This document shows positions 9,627 to 21,971 of a stretch of 64,000 bases of DNA, one piece after another. The stretch comes from Massariosphaeria phaeospora (lineage: Eukaryota > Ascomycota > Dothideomycetes > Pleosporales): assembly GCA_011032825.1 (NCBI GenBank), contig JAADJZ010000009.1, forward strand, positions 1,054,001 to 1,118,000, written 5' to 3'. Below the pieces are notes generated by a model, which searched no databases, was not told where the DNA came from, and saw only the letters and a list, made by a program, of their open reading frames with translations. Both the position numbers and the translations under genes were made by a program. Positions within the stretch are counted from its first letter, which is position 1, and the number at the start of each line of letters is the position of its first letter.

Positions 9627-12136
9627 TTTGAAAACACTCCATTGTTAGCCTCAACCAACGGCCCGACACATGTGTCTTCCACAACTGCACACAAACGCCC
9701 GATCCACGTCGACTGTCACACCTCCCCCACGATCGCGTCCGACCTCGAAACGAGAACCCACTCGTCACGAATCCCACCCGTGAAACCAACCCTCACGATG
9801 CTAGCATCGTCATACGCGCCAAGTCTGCAAATAGGCAAAAGCTGCACAAAAATGACGGGGCCGAAAAGACAGCTCGTCGAATTTCCCTGCTTCTCGCGCA
9901 TCGCTGCCGGCAGTGTCCAATAGGGTCTAGGTACCACCGGGGGTAGTCGACGTCAGTTCTCGCAGGCGTGTTTCAAGCACAAGGTCTGCCTGGGCACAAG
10001 AATGCTGTCATGCATGCCGCGAAGTTAATTGGGGAAAAGAAACAAGCAAACTCAACTCCCCAGACAGGTGGTGACGTTCGCCATCGCCGTATCGAGAGGG
10101 GGAGCAGCGCAGCGCTTCTTGCTTTGCGCGTTACACCGTCCCGCGTCATCGCTAGCAGGGATCTGGCTATCGATAACGCGCACCAATGATATGCGGGTAG
10201 TGACGCTCAGGTCCATCCGAGCGAGCGCCGACTTTCGGCCTTAGGAAGACCCGAACGGAACGGAACTGAACTGGAGCGCGGCAGTTCCCCTCGACGTTAT
10301 CGGCACACGATTTTTTGAACAAGAGACTGCGCCGAGATACCAAGTATCTAGACACCGAAAGAAGTATGTATGCTTATTATTAGCAACCAACTTGTTTGTG
10401 CGCTTCCTACCTATCCTATCTACTGCAGCTGTATGTGCCGGTCGCGCCCTCCACACTCCAAAATCCCCAGCCCTCTTCCGCAAGCACGCAAGCCACCATC
10501 TGCAAACCGCCGGCCTAGACCTCACTATGAGAAAGACTACCTAACAAAACATACGCTACCCTACTCGGAAGACCTGAAAACTACTGCACACCTACTCTAC
10601 ACCCGTACCACCCACGCACCCTACCCTAGAAGCCCCAACACGTTCCAGAAGCCCTCTCGTACTCGGCCACCTACCTACCACCTACCGTAAGCTCGGTAGA
10701 ACGGTAGCATGACTTTTACCTCCCCAGCCCAGCATACCACCACGTAGGAGTAGTTGCACGCCGTAACCATAGCACCTACCTCCCACCGCATTAGACGACG
10801 ACGTTACTGCCGTGCATCGTCGTATTTGTACTCTTGCAAAGTTGCGTGCGTCTAGGCTAACTCGATGCGTGGACTATGGCATTCGGTCGCCTATGTAGGT
10901 AGCTCTGCTAATCAGACGAGCTGTAGAGTCGCACAACATAGCCTGCTCCACTTATCTACCGAACTTGTATATTCGTAGACCGTCGTGGACGCCGAAGAAG
11001 TGAGTGGTTTTACAAAGAGCGATAGTTAGTTAGTTAGCTAATTTATGTGTCTCTCTAAACGAATGATAATGCAGCTGAGTCTGCAACTATGTATCTATAT
11101 TGCTATGTAACTATCACCATCTATCCAAAAAGCGTACAGTCCAGTCCAAGCGCCCCCTTGCGTTGTTTTGAGAGGGTATCATGTGTACAAGCATCGAAAG
11201 GAGAAGTCGTAGTAGTGATACAGTAATCCGAAAACGGAACGACACGCAGAATGTGTGCTGAATAAAAGTGTTCGTACAGAAGCCTTTCGCAACGTTATCA
11301 TTTGCGGTGCATGTAAGAAGAGTAGACAATACGAACGTAACAAGAATCTGCTGAAGAATTGTGGTAGGATTGACTATGGGGAACAGAATAACGTTCGCAG
11401 CGTGAGAAGAAATAATGACACAGTAGAAAAACCATCCTGCCGAGAAGGCGCGAACTTTGAATTAAGCGAGCCCCGGAAACGAATCCAGTGCGGCAAGAGA
11501 AATACCAGAACGCCTATCCCACCCATATCCCAACCGAGAACCGAGGCACTGTGGCCGGCCATCCGAAGCGTCTATGTAAATCATTGCTTTTTCAGTCCAT
11601 CCATTGGGCCGTTCATAGCCTTTCATTCAATCGTGTTTCCGCCTCCTGCTAGAACGCTCAAGTGCATTAATATAAATACCCCAGGAATCGGTATAACGTC
11701 GCAACAAAATAGATTAGAGAAGGGAAAATCAACGCCGAGTGTTAGCCAACACGTTGCCTCCCAGTATATAAACGCCGGGCTGCGAACACTGATCCTGGCC
11801 GACCAGCGAGACCCCGGAGGCAGGTAAACAGCATTTGCAAACGCCTAAATGGAGCCGGATATATACGCGAGAGAGTAGATGATGCAGTACGCCGAGTAAG
11901 AGAGAACCCGCGACTGAAGTGTCGATGCAAATCGTAGAGAAATCGTAGGGGTGCGGAAATAAGCCCTGCTTCAAAGAGGGTCTGGACTCGCGTAAAACTG
12001 TCGACTCCTGCAAGAGGAAAATTCTGTCGATGCACCGTCCAGAGCCGGGCGCGTTCTGGAATGCGTGGCGTGAGCCGAGCGTCGGCGGTCGCCGGCGGCT
12101 GGCGCAGGAAGGCGCAACCTGCGAGGAGGACAGCGC
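9627..12136. other. Intergenic and 3' flank of the Rpn4-like gene
   Basis: About 2.5 kb with no supportable gene. The part from roughly 11100 to 12136 lies directly 3' of the zinc-finger gene on the minus strand and could include its 3' UTR. A plus-strand open frame at 11255-11827 lacks any domain and is probably chance. A GTTAGTTAGTTAGCTAAT run near 11027 is a minor simple repeat. Confidence 0.4.
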
Positions 12137-14395
12137 TCAGTCGTGATTTCCTCCGCGGCGTCGATGTTTTCCCGGAAAATCAACTTCGGGGTGCACCACT
12201 CGCTGCAGGAGCTGTTAGCATACTGAATTTTGTTTGAGGCTCTGTTGGTGTATTCTTACCATGTGGCGTGTCAAGGCATCATTGCGCGAAAACGTCTTTT
12301 CCTCTACGCATAACGCGCACCGGACTTTTTGTTTGCGCACATTGTGGATCGTATCTTCATGTCGAGTGAGATCGTACGGCCGCGAGAATATAGTGTTGCA
12401 AGGCTTGTGGGTGATGGGATTGGTGCGGCTGCACTTGTGTGGTCCAGCTTGCGAATTGCGCTCTAAAATAGCTGCTGATGTCATGCTGGTGCTTATACTG
12501 GCGGGATTTGCATTGCGATGGCCTTCGCGTTTGTGTTTTTGCAACTTCTGAGGCGTTTCGAATCGCAGGGTGCAGCCGTGATACGTGCATGTGTACGTAC
12601 CAGATTCGGAGGTTGACGGTGCCGGCTTCTGTAGCAGGTGATCGCTGGACTGGCTTGCTGGCTCGGCTTCGCTCGCGCTCGACTCCATCGACGTCAGATG
12701 GGCTGGAAATTCTGGTGCTTGCTCAGATGTCGCAGGCATTGTGTTGGGTACAGAGCGATAGTGGGATGTTGATGAGTAATTAGGCAGGCTGTGCATACCG
12801 CCCGAAACTGCAGGAGTGGCAAATGCGAAGGAAGAAATAGGCTGCGACGTCGCAGCAGAAGATGTAGCGAAGTTTGATGAATATTGCGGTGTTGCCCAGC
12901 TGTCGCGTTGGTAGGACTGGCCCGGTGTTGTGTCGAAGTTGGATTGGGTGGCGTTTCTATATTGGTCGCCGCCGTTGTATTGGTGGTCGTACTCGCTTGC
13001 GCCACTGTCCGGGAACAATGGCACCTTGGAGTCCTCGTCAGCTTCTCGGTAATCCAACAACGCTTCCTTCGGTGAGATCGTTTTTGGTGTGTCTTCCCTG
13101 GGCGAAACACTCGTCTTCATTGCGTGAGCCGCGTCAGCCTCTACCTTCTGCTCCCGTGCCAGAGCAGCGGAACCAACACCCATGCGAGGAGAGCTGAAGG
13201 TATTGCTAGGCTGCACCATAGGCGACGACCGACGGAAGGGCGAGGCAGCACGAGAGGCAGCACTCGCTGGAGACTGTGACCGCGCCGCGTCGGCAGCTTG
13301 AAGTCTACTCCTAATGATATCGTTGCCGTTGTTGCTCCGATAAGGCGACAGGAGTCCATTTCGGGCAGGCTTGTGCTGAGATACAGGCTGCGACTGAGCC
13401 ATGGGATCGTAGAAGTTGTCGTTGGCCACATCAGTGAGAGTCCTCGCCAGCTTTGGTACAGGATATTGCTGGCGGACATCTATTTCGTCGTAAGTACAGA
13501 ACTGGTCAAAGAGCCACGAGTCCACTCTGCTAAGAGTCTTACCAGTAGGGAGCTGCTTGTATTCCTGGTCTTCCAGCTGGGCCGTACGTGGAGTCGCCGG
13601 AGAATCGTGGCTGGACACCGAATGTCGTGCCGAGTGGCCGAAGCCTGGAACGTCATCGTCCTGTTGATCTATGAGCGCCTGCTTCATGGAGAAATGGGCT
13701 GCCATGGTCGAGTCCACGGACCCCGTATTGGGCGTGAAAGAGTTGAAGTTGTTGGTGTTCATGAACGTGTCGTGCGTAGGAGTGTGTGTGGGAGTTGGGA
13801 GATGGTTCGAGAAGGTTCTGGAGTGTTCGTCAGCACTGTACGATGACTCAACAATGGTAGCCGAAGTCGATGGCGACTTCTCGGAGTGAGCGACGTACTG
13901 GTAGCCACCGGTGACACCTGCAGCTGTATACTGCGAGCCGGCAGACCCTATCGACGACGACGACGACGCGCGCTGATGTGTCCTCCCTCCCTGCTGGCTT
14001 TGCACTGGTGTCTGCAGCGACTGGTCACTCTGGACATTGTATGAACTCCAGTCAGCCACGTTGGCGTGGAGCATCGGGGGCTGCGAGAAGCCGGACGCCA
14101 GTTGCGGCGCTGGAGTCGACTGTTGTATGCGGATGGTCGGGTGCGAGAAGTCGGTGTATGCGTTCGTCATGTACGGGTTGGTCTCGGTGTCGGCGACGAC
14201 GGAGTTGGCAAACGAATGCTGCTGCTGCGAGTCGAGGTAGTCGTGGAGGAGCTTTTGGCTGTTGAGGTAGTCTTGGGCGGCCAGTTGCTGAGAGAGTTGT
14301 TCGAATGAGAACTGCTGCTGCGATGACGGAGGTGAGGGTAATGTGGAGATTGGCTGCTGTGGAAGGTGTTGACGTCTTTGTGGTAGGACTAGCAT
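12137..14395 (-). CDS. rpn4: Rpn4-like C2H2 zinc-finger transcription factor
   Basis: Exon 1 runs 14395-12260 and exon 2 12202-12137, joined across a 57-nt intron (donor GTAAGA, branch-like GCTAAC, acceptor CAG), for 733 aa. Residues 1-600 are Gln/Ser/Pro-rich, as in an activation region. Zinc fingers lie near 601-626 (YTCTYHGC), 653-684 (with FSRPYDLTRHEDTIHN) and 691-716 (VRCALC, FSRNDALTRHM). The second and third match the Rpn4 family signature, including the SRPYDLTRHE and SRNDALTRH motifs. Splicing restores the family's C-terminal tail (VVHPEVDFPGKHRRRGG); reading through the intron would give an unrelated 14-residue end. Rpn4 proteins activate proteasome subunit and stress genes from the nucleus, often through a PACE-type element. 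That role is known for the family and inferred here. Confidence 0.85.
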
Positions 14396-17300
14396 AATGT
14401 CGGGGAGTAGGGGCCCGGCGGGTGGCGACGTCCTTTATACGTAGCGAGAGGCTAGCTGCGGGCTCGGTCTCGGACGACGTGGTGAGGTGATGGATGCTGG
14501 ACTAGCGATGGAAGGCAGTCGAACAATGCGAAGAAAGGCCGGCTGTGTTCGGAGACAGCGGAGCTAAGTAAGTCTGACGGGCCGAGGAATGATTGTAAAT
14601 TGCTGAACGAGTGCTGTCTGGCGCGGCCTCTTGCGATGGGGAGCATTTGGGCGGTTGCGCGCTCTTTCATATCTAATGGCGTGCGTCATAGCCGTGCGGT
14701 CGGGGCGCCGATCTGCTCGCACCGCCTAGACCGGCACCCCTGTCCGCCGCAAGCCTGCCTGCTGCCCTGGGCCCTGCAGCACGCGCTTTTCCGCCAGCGT
14801 CGAGCGAGCGAGCGAGCACAGCCCTCGGAGCTGCAGCACACCTGGGCACTCCCACCCACCCACTCTGGAGTCTGAATTTTCTGCGCCGCTGCTGGGCCTC
14901 GATCGGGAGTCGGCTGGCTTCCGAAGACCCCTAGGCCCTAGCCCTATCCGTGGAGCGTAACGATCTTCATCGCCCGGAGTACCGAGCAATCGCAGGCCGC
15001 CATGCGCACCGCCTACTGCGGGGCATCGTCGTTGCGAACACGCGAACCCTGGACGGCATCGGTGCTGGCTGGTCGGCGGCATCTGTGTCTGCAGAGGACG
15101 GCTCTACACGAGCCGGGCAGATAGACGGGCCGGAACAACTCCCACCGGGACATCTAGACAAATAGTGCCAGGCGGTGCATTCGTCCACCACCGCGTTCGC
15201 CGTGGCCTACACAGCACAGAGCAGAGCGTCTGTCGCGCCGGGCTGCTGGGCGGAGGGACTCTCGACAAAGCCAAAGCCAACAGACCTGGACAATTGTTTG
15301 CAGCCACCTGCCATGGCGCGTGACCTGGACACACCACTCGAGGGCTACCCTTTGATATTGCCATGACTGGACTATTGGAGCCTCTATTTTCATTCAGCTG
15401 CTCCTGTGGTCGCGTCGCGCAAGACTGGTGCACCGCATAGGGCCGTCCTGGACTAGCCAACACTACTGCTATGTAGTAGCACTCAACATTATTCTACTCC
15501 GCATACCGCCCTCGACTGCCGGCAGCTGAACAAGGGCCACGACGGGGCCACACTATTTCCAGATATCCAAGTTACGGGCGCTGTATCGTCTGGGTTGTCA
15601 CACTTCCAAGCGGGGAAGTGAAACTGTGCATCTTCCGACCTAAACCAATGTGCTGGGAACGGCACCACCACGAGCCTCAGTCAGCTCACAGCTCACAGCT
15701 CTTCCACAGATCCTGCATAGTGCTTGTAGTCTATGTTGCTTAGCACCAGTGACCAAGCCTCTTGTCCCCCCACGTCTGGATACAGACACCCAAAACGACC
15801 AAGTCCAACCGACAAAGTGCAGCTCGAAAAGTATATCTGATACACTGCATGGGCGGAGCGCCCGGAAGGACGTTGCGAGCCACACCACAGCGACAAACAT
15901 GGCGCCGAAGCGTGTGCTGCAAGGCCAGTATTGGACAAGCCTGAGCAACGTGGAAAATTCTGCATCGCAATCCAGGGTCCAGTGGCTGTGCAGCCCTATG
16001 CACGGGCGACCCACCCGCGGCTTCTCCGAGATCTGGGCCGTTGCAGCGAGACGTTGATTAGCAGAGTCGCACTGCACTAGCCACATCTAAGCCACTCGTC
16101 TGCGACCCGAATCTCCTGTGTGTCTGTCGACTGGGGATAATAATATGGATAGGTACCGTTCTTCCGAGTCGATATCCATGCTCGGACGACGTGCGTGGTT
16201 CCTCGCTGTGTTGCGCTGTGTTGCGCTGCGTCCAGTGTCAAACAAGCCCGAGATGGCCATGACATCATTCTAGAACCCTTCCTAATTGGCACGGCATGCT
16301 CCAATCAACCTATTCGTCCTCCACAGCACCTGCTGCTTCACGTTCTATTTTGCGAAATTGAACGCATCATGTCACCGAGCAGATCACTGCCCTGACTTGG
16401 CAACCTCCTCATCTTGATTTCACGTCGTCGGCTGTATATCACTACTGTGTCGGGTCACGAAGCAGTCAAGATGTGCGGCGTGGCTTGCGGAAGTTCCCCG
16501 CGCTGTCAGCGTCACACTATGCTGCTGCTGCCCAATCAGACTACATGAGACGACAGGGATTCAACGCCAGTGACGGGCTTGTTACCCAAAGAACACAAGC
16601 CCATGAGCCCTGCATGGCGCTTGCTCAACTGATCGAGTGCTGCCCGCTTCACGTTCCGAGCGGGCACCCACCGCTGCCGATCATGACGCCTGAGGCCCTC
16701 ATTCCTCGAGTCGTTGCGGCAGGTTCCAAACTCTCGTTCGACGATCCAATAACTTTTACTTCCGTTTGTCCTTGCGCCAATAATCACATCTACTCCTTAC
16801 TCATACTCTTGTCAGGGCGTGGGAGCAATGCAGAGACGGCGGTAGGCTTGCGCGCCTGCTGCAATCTTTTGCATACATATGCAGGGCAGCCCCAATCGCT
16901 CAACATTCTGCAGCCTTCTCGAATCGACGGCTGGCCTTCTATTTCCGCGGGAAACATCACACATGCACCAACTTCCGAATGCGGACCATACAGGATTCTG
17001 AAAGTTGGTTGCCAAGCCTATCTTCGCATTACGCAAGCAAGCAGTACGGAGCAACTATGCAACCAGCACAACAAATTGCTCCAGAGCCGATTCCTTACTT
17101 TCTGAAAGAGCGAAAAATGATAACAAAGAAGTTCGTAATGCGAATGTTTACTGAACGTAAACACCCCTGTCCATCGCTTCTTGCTTACGGCACTTGCAAC
17201 AAGTCCCAAAGAGGCAGCACGATCCGAGGCCTTAAACCCGACGGCAAAACTTCGGCCGCGACTGGTGCGAGAACGTCCCGAATCTCATTCGGCCGAAGCA

Positions 17301-18227
17301 TCCCGTCCTCCCGCATGACTGATCGCGAGTTTCACGGATGCCGACTGCATGCGCTGACCACGACATGGATCAGGTCGGCATCTATCACGATGGCAGATTC
17401 CTCATCGTACACGTCCTGAGTTACCGATTTGGGAACTTTTTCAGGGGCACACGAATGTGCGCGAGGCTGATGCGAAGCTGACGACTCCACGTACGGTACT
17501 ATATACAGGCTGTGGCGCGTGGCCCTTCGCAACGACGCTCTCTTTCTGGTCTCGTGCGGCTAGGCTGCCGCGCGAGATCTCGGTTATCGGAGGCTCTCTG
17601 GGGAACTCTAGTCAGCTCGTGTGAAGCACGCGGAGGTTGGGTCGGCCGGTGGATATAGCGTTAGTCATCGCTACGGTGAGGTGAGTCAAGGTGAGCCCGT
17701 TTTGCCTCGTTGGCAAATGTGGCAGCTGAAGAGTATATTTAGGGTTTTCGATAAATCAGCCGCTATGCAGGCCATGGATGTGTGCGGCTCTATCGGAAAA
17801 ACATCAGCATCCGCTTCGAGAGGTTCACACCACCGTATCTCCGAGCTACCATAGGGCCCCGGACTCGATATCGATTTGCGAATACGAGTCAATAATACCT
17901 TTGATCCATAATCCGTAGTTACTTGTCGCTACTGTATTCGGAAGCAGGTACGTGGCCCCCACCCAGACTCGGAGTCACTTCCGGCAGCCTTGCCCTAGCT
18001 TGCCGCTGCTGCGCCTGGCGATCTGGCAATGTGATCAGCAACCTTAACGCAACCTTAACGCAACCTTCATGACACGGTTAAGGGGCACGTGAACAGTCGG
18101 AGAGTCATGCAATGACTCTTGATGTTGGAATTTGTTTGGAATTTCACAGTGCGAGCGATCCACGTTGTGCATGCAGCGTGATGAATGACTGACTGGTCTT
18201 GTATCTTCACATTACTTCTTACCTATG
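14396..18227. other. Long gene-poor region upstream of the Rpn4-like gene
   Basis: About 3.8 kb with no supportable gene. The first several hundred bases are presumably the promoter and leader of the divergently placed zinc-finger gene. Simple repeats seen: GAGCGAGCGAGCGAGC near 14800, a TGTGTTGCGC duplication near 16205-16230 and a direct repeat of CTTAACGCAAC near 18045-18068. The longest plus-strand open frame (16473-17105) starts at GTG and has no recognisable feature. Confidence 0.4.
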
Positions 18228-18617
18228 TTAGAGAACCGGGTTATCCGTGAACTGGATTTCGCCTCCATTACGCCGTCGAAAATTCCTCTTCCGTTGGTGC
18301 TCCTCAGGTGCGTACGAAGTAGCTGAACGGCAATCGGGGAATTCCCAGAGATCTGAATGCCATACATGACGGATGGTGCGCAAGAAAGTTCTTTCCACGA
18401 CACAAGGTGGGAATCCTAAAGAATGGATAACCACTACCGCATAGCGACTTCTTATACCCGGTCTCGAAGAGATACTCATCGAATACATTCTCCAGGGAGC
18501 TGGGTGTGTGATCAACGCCAAATAGAAAGCTTTAGTCGTGATATTAGAAAAGACTATCATGCCTCTGAAAAGCATAACGAGTATGATAACAAGCAAATAA
18601 GACCCGAAGGTTTCCAT
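18228..18617 (-). CDS. Doubtful 129-aa ORF with one hydrophobic segment
   Basis: Open frame from ATG 18617. It begins METFGSYLLVIILVMLF, a strong hydrophobic N-terminus that could be a signal anchor, and continues with no recognisable motif. It lies on the same strand as, and 240 bp downstream of, the CorA-like pseudogene. I list it only because of the ATG and hydrophobic start; it could well be noise. Confidence 0.2.
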   Translation of the reverse strand: METFGSYLLVIILVMLFRGMIVFSNITTKAFYLALITHPAPWRMYSMSISSRPGIRSRYAVVVIHSLGFPPCVVERTFLRTIRHVWHSDLWEFPDCRSATSYAPEEHQRKRNFRRRNGGEIQFTDNPVL

Positions 18618-18856
18618 GTGAGAGCCTGATGTGCCAGCACAATCCCCATCATGATGCTAGAGCAGCACCAGGAGATCCGAACCTACAACCCCTCTTTCTT
18701 GTCCTCATGGCCAGAACCATTCGCACCCTCCGCACCCTCCGCACCCTTTTCGGTCTTGTTCTCGTCCCCACTCACCTTATCCTTGCCACTTTCCTTACCC
18801 CCCTCACCGTATTTGCCACCATCTTCCTCCACCGGAGCCGACATCTAGCAACCAAG

Positions 18857-20770
18857 TCAGCACGGAAGCCCCACAGCGGGATTCTCCATGCCAAGAAATC
18901 TCACACGATGAAAGTACCCCTTCTCCCTCGCCTCGCCCGAGGAAACCAGCGCCTTCGTCATGCGATTGAAATGGACCCAAGTATACCAGATCAGGAGAGT
19001 GAATGCAGTCAAGAGAATAGGCATGGCAAAGAAAAGCCAAGAGTTCTGCGAGTACATGACGCGAATGCCGGAGCTCGTCTGCTGTTTAGCGACAAAGCTC
19101 TGCTGAAGTCAGTCGCTACCTGCAGTAGCCGCGGCGTCGATGGGGCCACCCGTCGGGGTAGGAGCGCTTACCGAAACCACCGTGCAGGCCAAGTAGACCA
19201 GAGTGATGATAGTCAGGATGCGGCCGTTCGCCAACTCGTGATTAATCCTTTCGATAAGCTGCCGCATGACCTCCTGAGCTTGTTGCTCGAGGCTATGCAG
19301 CGTGTCCATCTGCTGGTCGAGATTGTAGCCCCTCTGGTGTTTGAGTAGGGAGGAGATCTAGCACATGCAAGTGAGCAAATGTTCTATGCTTGATGGAGTT
19401 ATGGGGATGGGGGTCAATGAGACTCGGTGCGTACTAAGCTTTTGGTGCTTTGCAACTTCGAGAGCAGGGACTCTGCCATCTCGCGGTTGTGCACGACCTC
19501 GTCCTGGCACTCTTCAAGCGCAAACTCGATGGCATCGGGCCCGGAGCCGTAAGACGATTGTAGCCCTTTGTCCAGAGGGTCGCACGATATGTGCTCTGAG
19601 TAGTATTTATGCATTTCCAACAAAGTTGAGATAGTACGTGACGTGGATTTGAGACAGAGGATCGAATCGGCGATGTCATCTTCGATGCATTTGAGTTTCT
19701 GGAGGTCTTCGATGTCAACTGAGACGAGGTGATTCGGGACACTCTGGTTGCCAGGCGTCATGAGAATAGCTCTATCCGACTAGATGTATGAGTCAGCAAA
19801 TCGATCAAGCGTCATATAACGGAGCCGGTGCCGGAGAAGCATCCACTGGACGAACCCCACGATTCTATCATACTGCACTAGGATAGCTTTGTCTCGGCAA
19901 ACTTCTACTGTATCTGCCATAGTGGGTAATGACTTGGCAGAGTTATGCTGCTGACGAGGTGATGAAATCGCGTAAAGGATCAGGACTTACCAAATTGCGC
20001 GCCAAGGTTAGAAGGTGCAGCAGGTATGGCCTCTAGCTAGCCACAGTGGTATCGAGGAACATGATATGCAATTCGAAAGGATTGGCTTGATGGATATCGT
20101 CCGCGCCACTTGAGAAGCGATCGAGACATGGCTCCGTTCTGTGCGACATGCCCGCCAGGATCCAGGTGGAATACGGAATATCGGTGACCGATCCATACTT
20201 GTGAGATACCGCGAAGTGGCGCAGCGAATATGGGTCGTTGCCCGGCCGGTTCGTGAATTCCACATATCGTAGCATGTATGCGCATTCGAATCCATAGCAT
20301 TTGTCGTTCTCCATCAGCGGCCTGAACCTCATTGGGGGCGGCGCTATCTCGGCTTCCTGTTGCTTCACCCGAAATCCGATCATGTACTCGTTGAATTTGG
20401 GGAAAACATGGCAGGCGCTAAGTAGTTGGTCGAAGAGATCTCTGGTGATTCCCAGTCGAGCGAACGAATTTAGTTGGCGTATGTAGAATACCCTAAAGGT
20501 CTGGGCAGTCTCTGTAACAATGTCTTGTAGCCTTGTAAGATCCGGATCTACCGCAACAAGTCCCGGCGAGAGTTCATGATGAGGCTTCTGTCCATGCTCT
20601 TGGTCCTCGTCTTGGTTCTTCGGAAGATCTGCAGGCTTGTAGCGCAATTCGACTTTACAAGCTTTCAGGGTCATTTCGAAGATAGTACCAGCGACGCGTT
20701 CGTAGTACTCTGCAGTAGGCGCAGGGCTATCGTAGAATCGCGCTTTGTCGAAGGCGGATGACGTGGTCAT
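18857..20770 (-). pseudogene. CorA-like membrane protein, copy A, with in-frame TAG
   Basis: By comparison with copy B (24563-26611) the exons are 20770-19991, 19779-19435, 19357-19172 and 19102-18857, all phase 0. The N-terminal domain (FDKARFYDSPAPTAEYYERV) and a C-terminal pair of membrane helices (GRILTIITLVYLACTVVSV and NSWLFFAMPILLTAFTLLIW) match CorA-like proteins, but the GMN signature of true Mg2+ channels is absent; YSQNSW stands there. Exon 1 is interrupted by TAG at 20035-20033, exactly where copy B has Trp (ASWRPYL versus AS-stop-RPYL), although the frame stays open to a good GTAAGT donor. The change equals C to T in a CpA context on the plus strand, as RIP makes. The first intron is 211 nt against 52 nt in B. 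Copy A also lacks the intron that splits GFECAY in copy B. Unless read through, the product stops before the membrane domain. Confidence 0.7.
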
Positions 20771-21971
20771 AGTGGGTGAATGCTGTATGATGTGAGTTGT
20801 TGTTCTAGATCGTAGGCTGTAATTTGTGGTATCGAAGAAGTATGTTAGGTAGAGGTGACGGTCGAGGAGAAAGAGTACAAGTGACTCAAAAGAGGGGTTC
20901 GCCGCAGTCGACTCACCGGAATACGCAGTGACCCACAAACGCCCCGGACTTTGTCACATCGCGTTGGTGTCACAGCGCTGCGGTCACAACACTCTGCCGC
21001 ATGCGCCACACTTAGGTACATTGCCACCTCCCTAGCAGAATTCATTACCGATATATAGAAGACCTCAGGTGATCCTCTTGACAGCCTAGGAGTTTTTAGC
21101 AATAGGTAGGTTGTCTACTCCTGTCTTTACAAAGCCCCACTGTATCTAGCATACTGGGTATTGTTGTGTAGGGCTTGTAGAGGTGGGGGAGCATCGGAAA
21201 CGACTTAGGTGTTGCTACGCAGGTGATCAAATTGATACATCGCCTTCGAACTAGTGTTCGTAGTGCAGCGGGTGCATGCATCTGCGTCTCCAAGGCGTGA
21301 AATGCTCTTCGAAGGGTCTGACCGCTTGCAGGACGAACACAGGCAATGGGCTGGGTACAACCCGTGAGGTTCGTTGCCCGGCGAAAAGGGGGCAAATTAA
21401 GGTCTCGTAAGGTAAACTCCTGGCCCTATACGATAATCCAGAGTCCTGACATTATATCCCAGTCAACGTTACATTACTCCGTATAGTAAATACAATAGGC
21501 TTTGTACAGCTGATTAGTTTATACGAAGGCCGTCAATAAGGTTTCGTAGCCGCATGTGTGATGTACGAGAATGCATCGTTTGACGCTTCTTATTGTTCGA
21601 AGTCGAGAGGTTCCAGTGATGCCGTATCGATGTGAAGAAGGGGTCGTTCCGCATCAGCCAGCCAAATTCGTTCGCCCTCTGTTTCTTAAATGATGTAATA
21701 CAAACGTCCCGGCACTAGTCTCGATCTTCGTAGCGTACGCTAGAGGTATTTTGTAATAGTCTTGTGTGACATGTGTATGCTCCGCACTCCACCATCTTCA
21801 AAGTCTTACAACAGTCCAAGTATTAAGCAGACCAGAGAAGCCATGGCGAACAAAGGAAACAAAAAATCGGAGTCGCGCGGGTGGATAAAGTAGTATGATC
21901 GTACAGAAAACTCCAATCCTCGTCGGACCAACTGTGCATCGGATTAGGAAGGAAGCCGCCCTCCTTGATAT
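20771..21971. other. Intergenic; contains repeat copy 3
   Basis: About 1.2 kb between the start of CorA-like copy A and the 3' end of the kinase-like gene. It contains repeat copy 3 and no credible coding sequence. Confidence 0.45.
21070..21187 (+). repeat. Dispersed ~118-bp repeat, copy 3
   Basis: Third copy of the family seen at 4504 and 5590, about 15.4 kb from copy 2 and in the same orientation. It starts GATCCTCTTGACAGCCTAGG and shares AGCAATAGGTAGG, TTTACAAAGCCC and GGGCTTGTAGAGG with the others. It lies in the upstream region of CorA-like copy A. Confidence 0.65.

Noticed and set aside
11255..11827. 190-codon plus-strand open frame
   Set aside because: Lies antisense in the 3' flank of the Rpn4-like gene, with no domain or splice evidence.
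16473..17105. 210-codon plus-strand open frame
   Set aside because: Starts at GTG, no domain, low-similarity composition, and no splice partner; looks like chance in the Rpn4-like upstream region.
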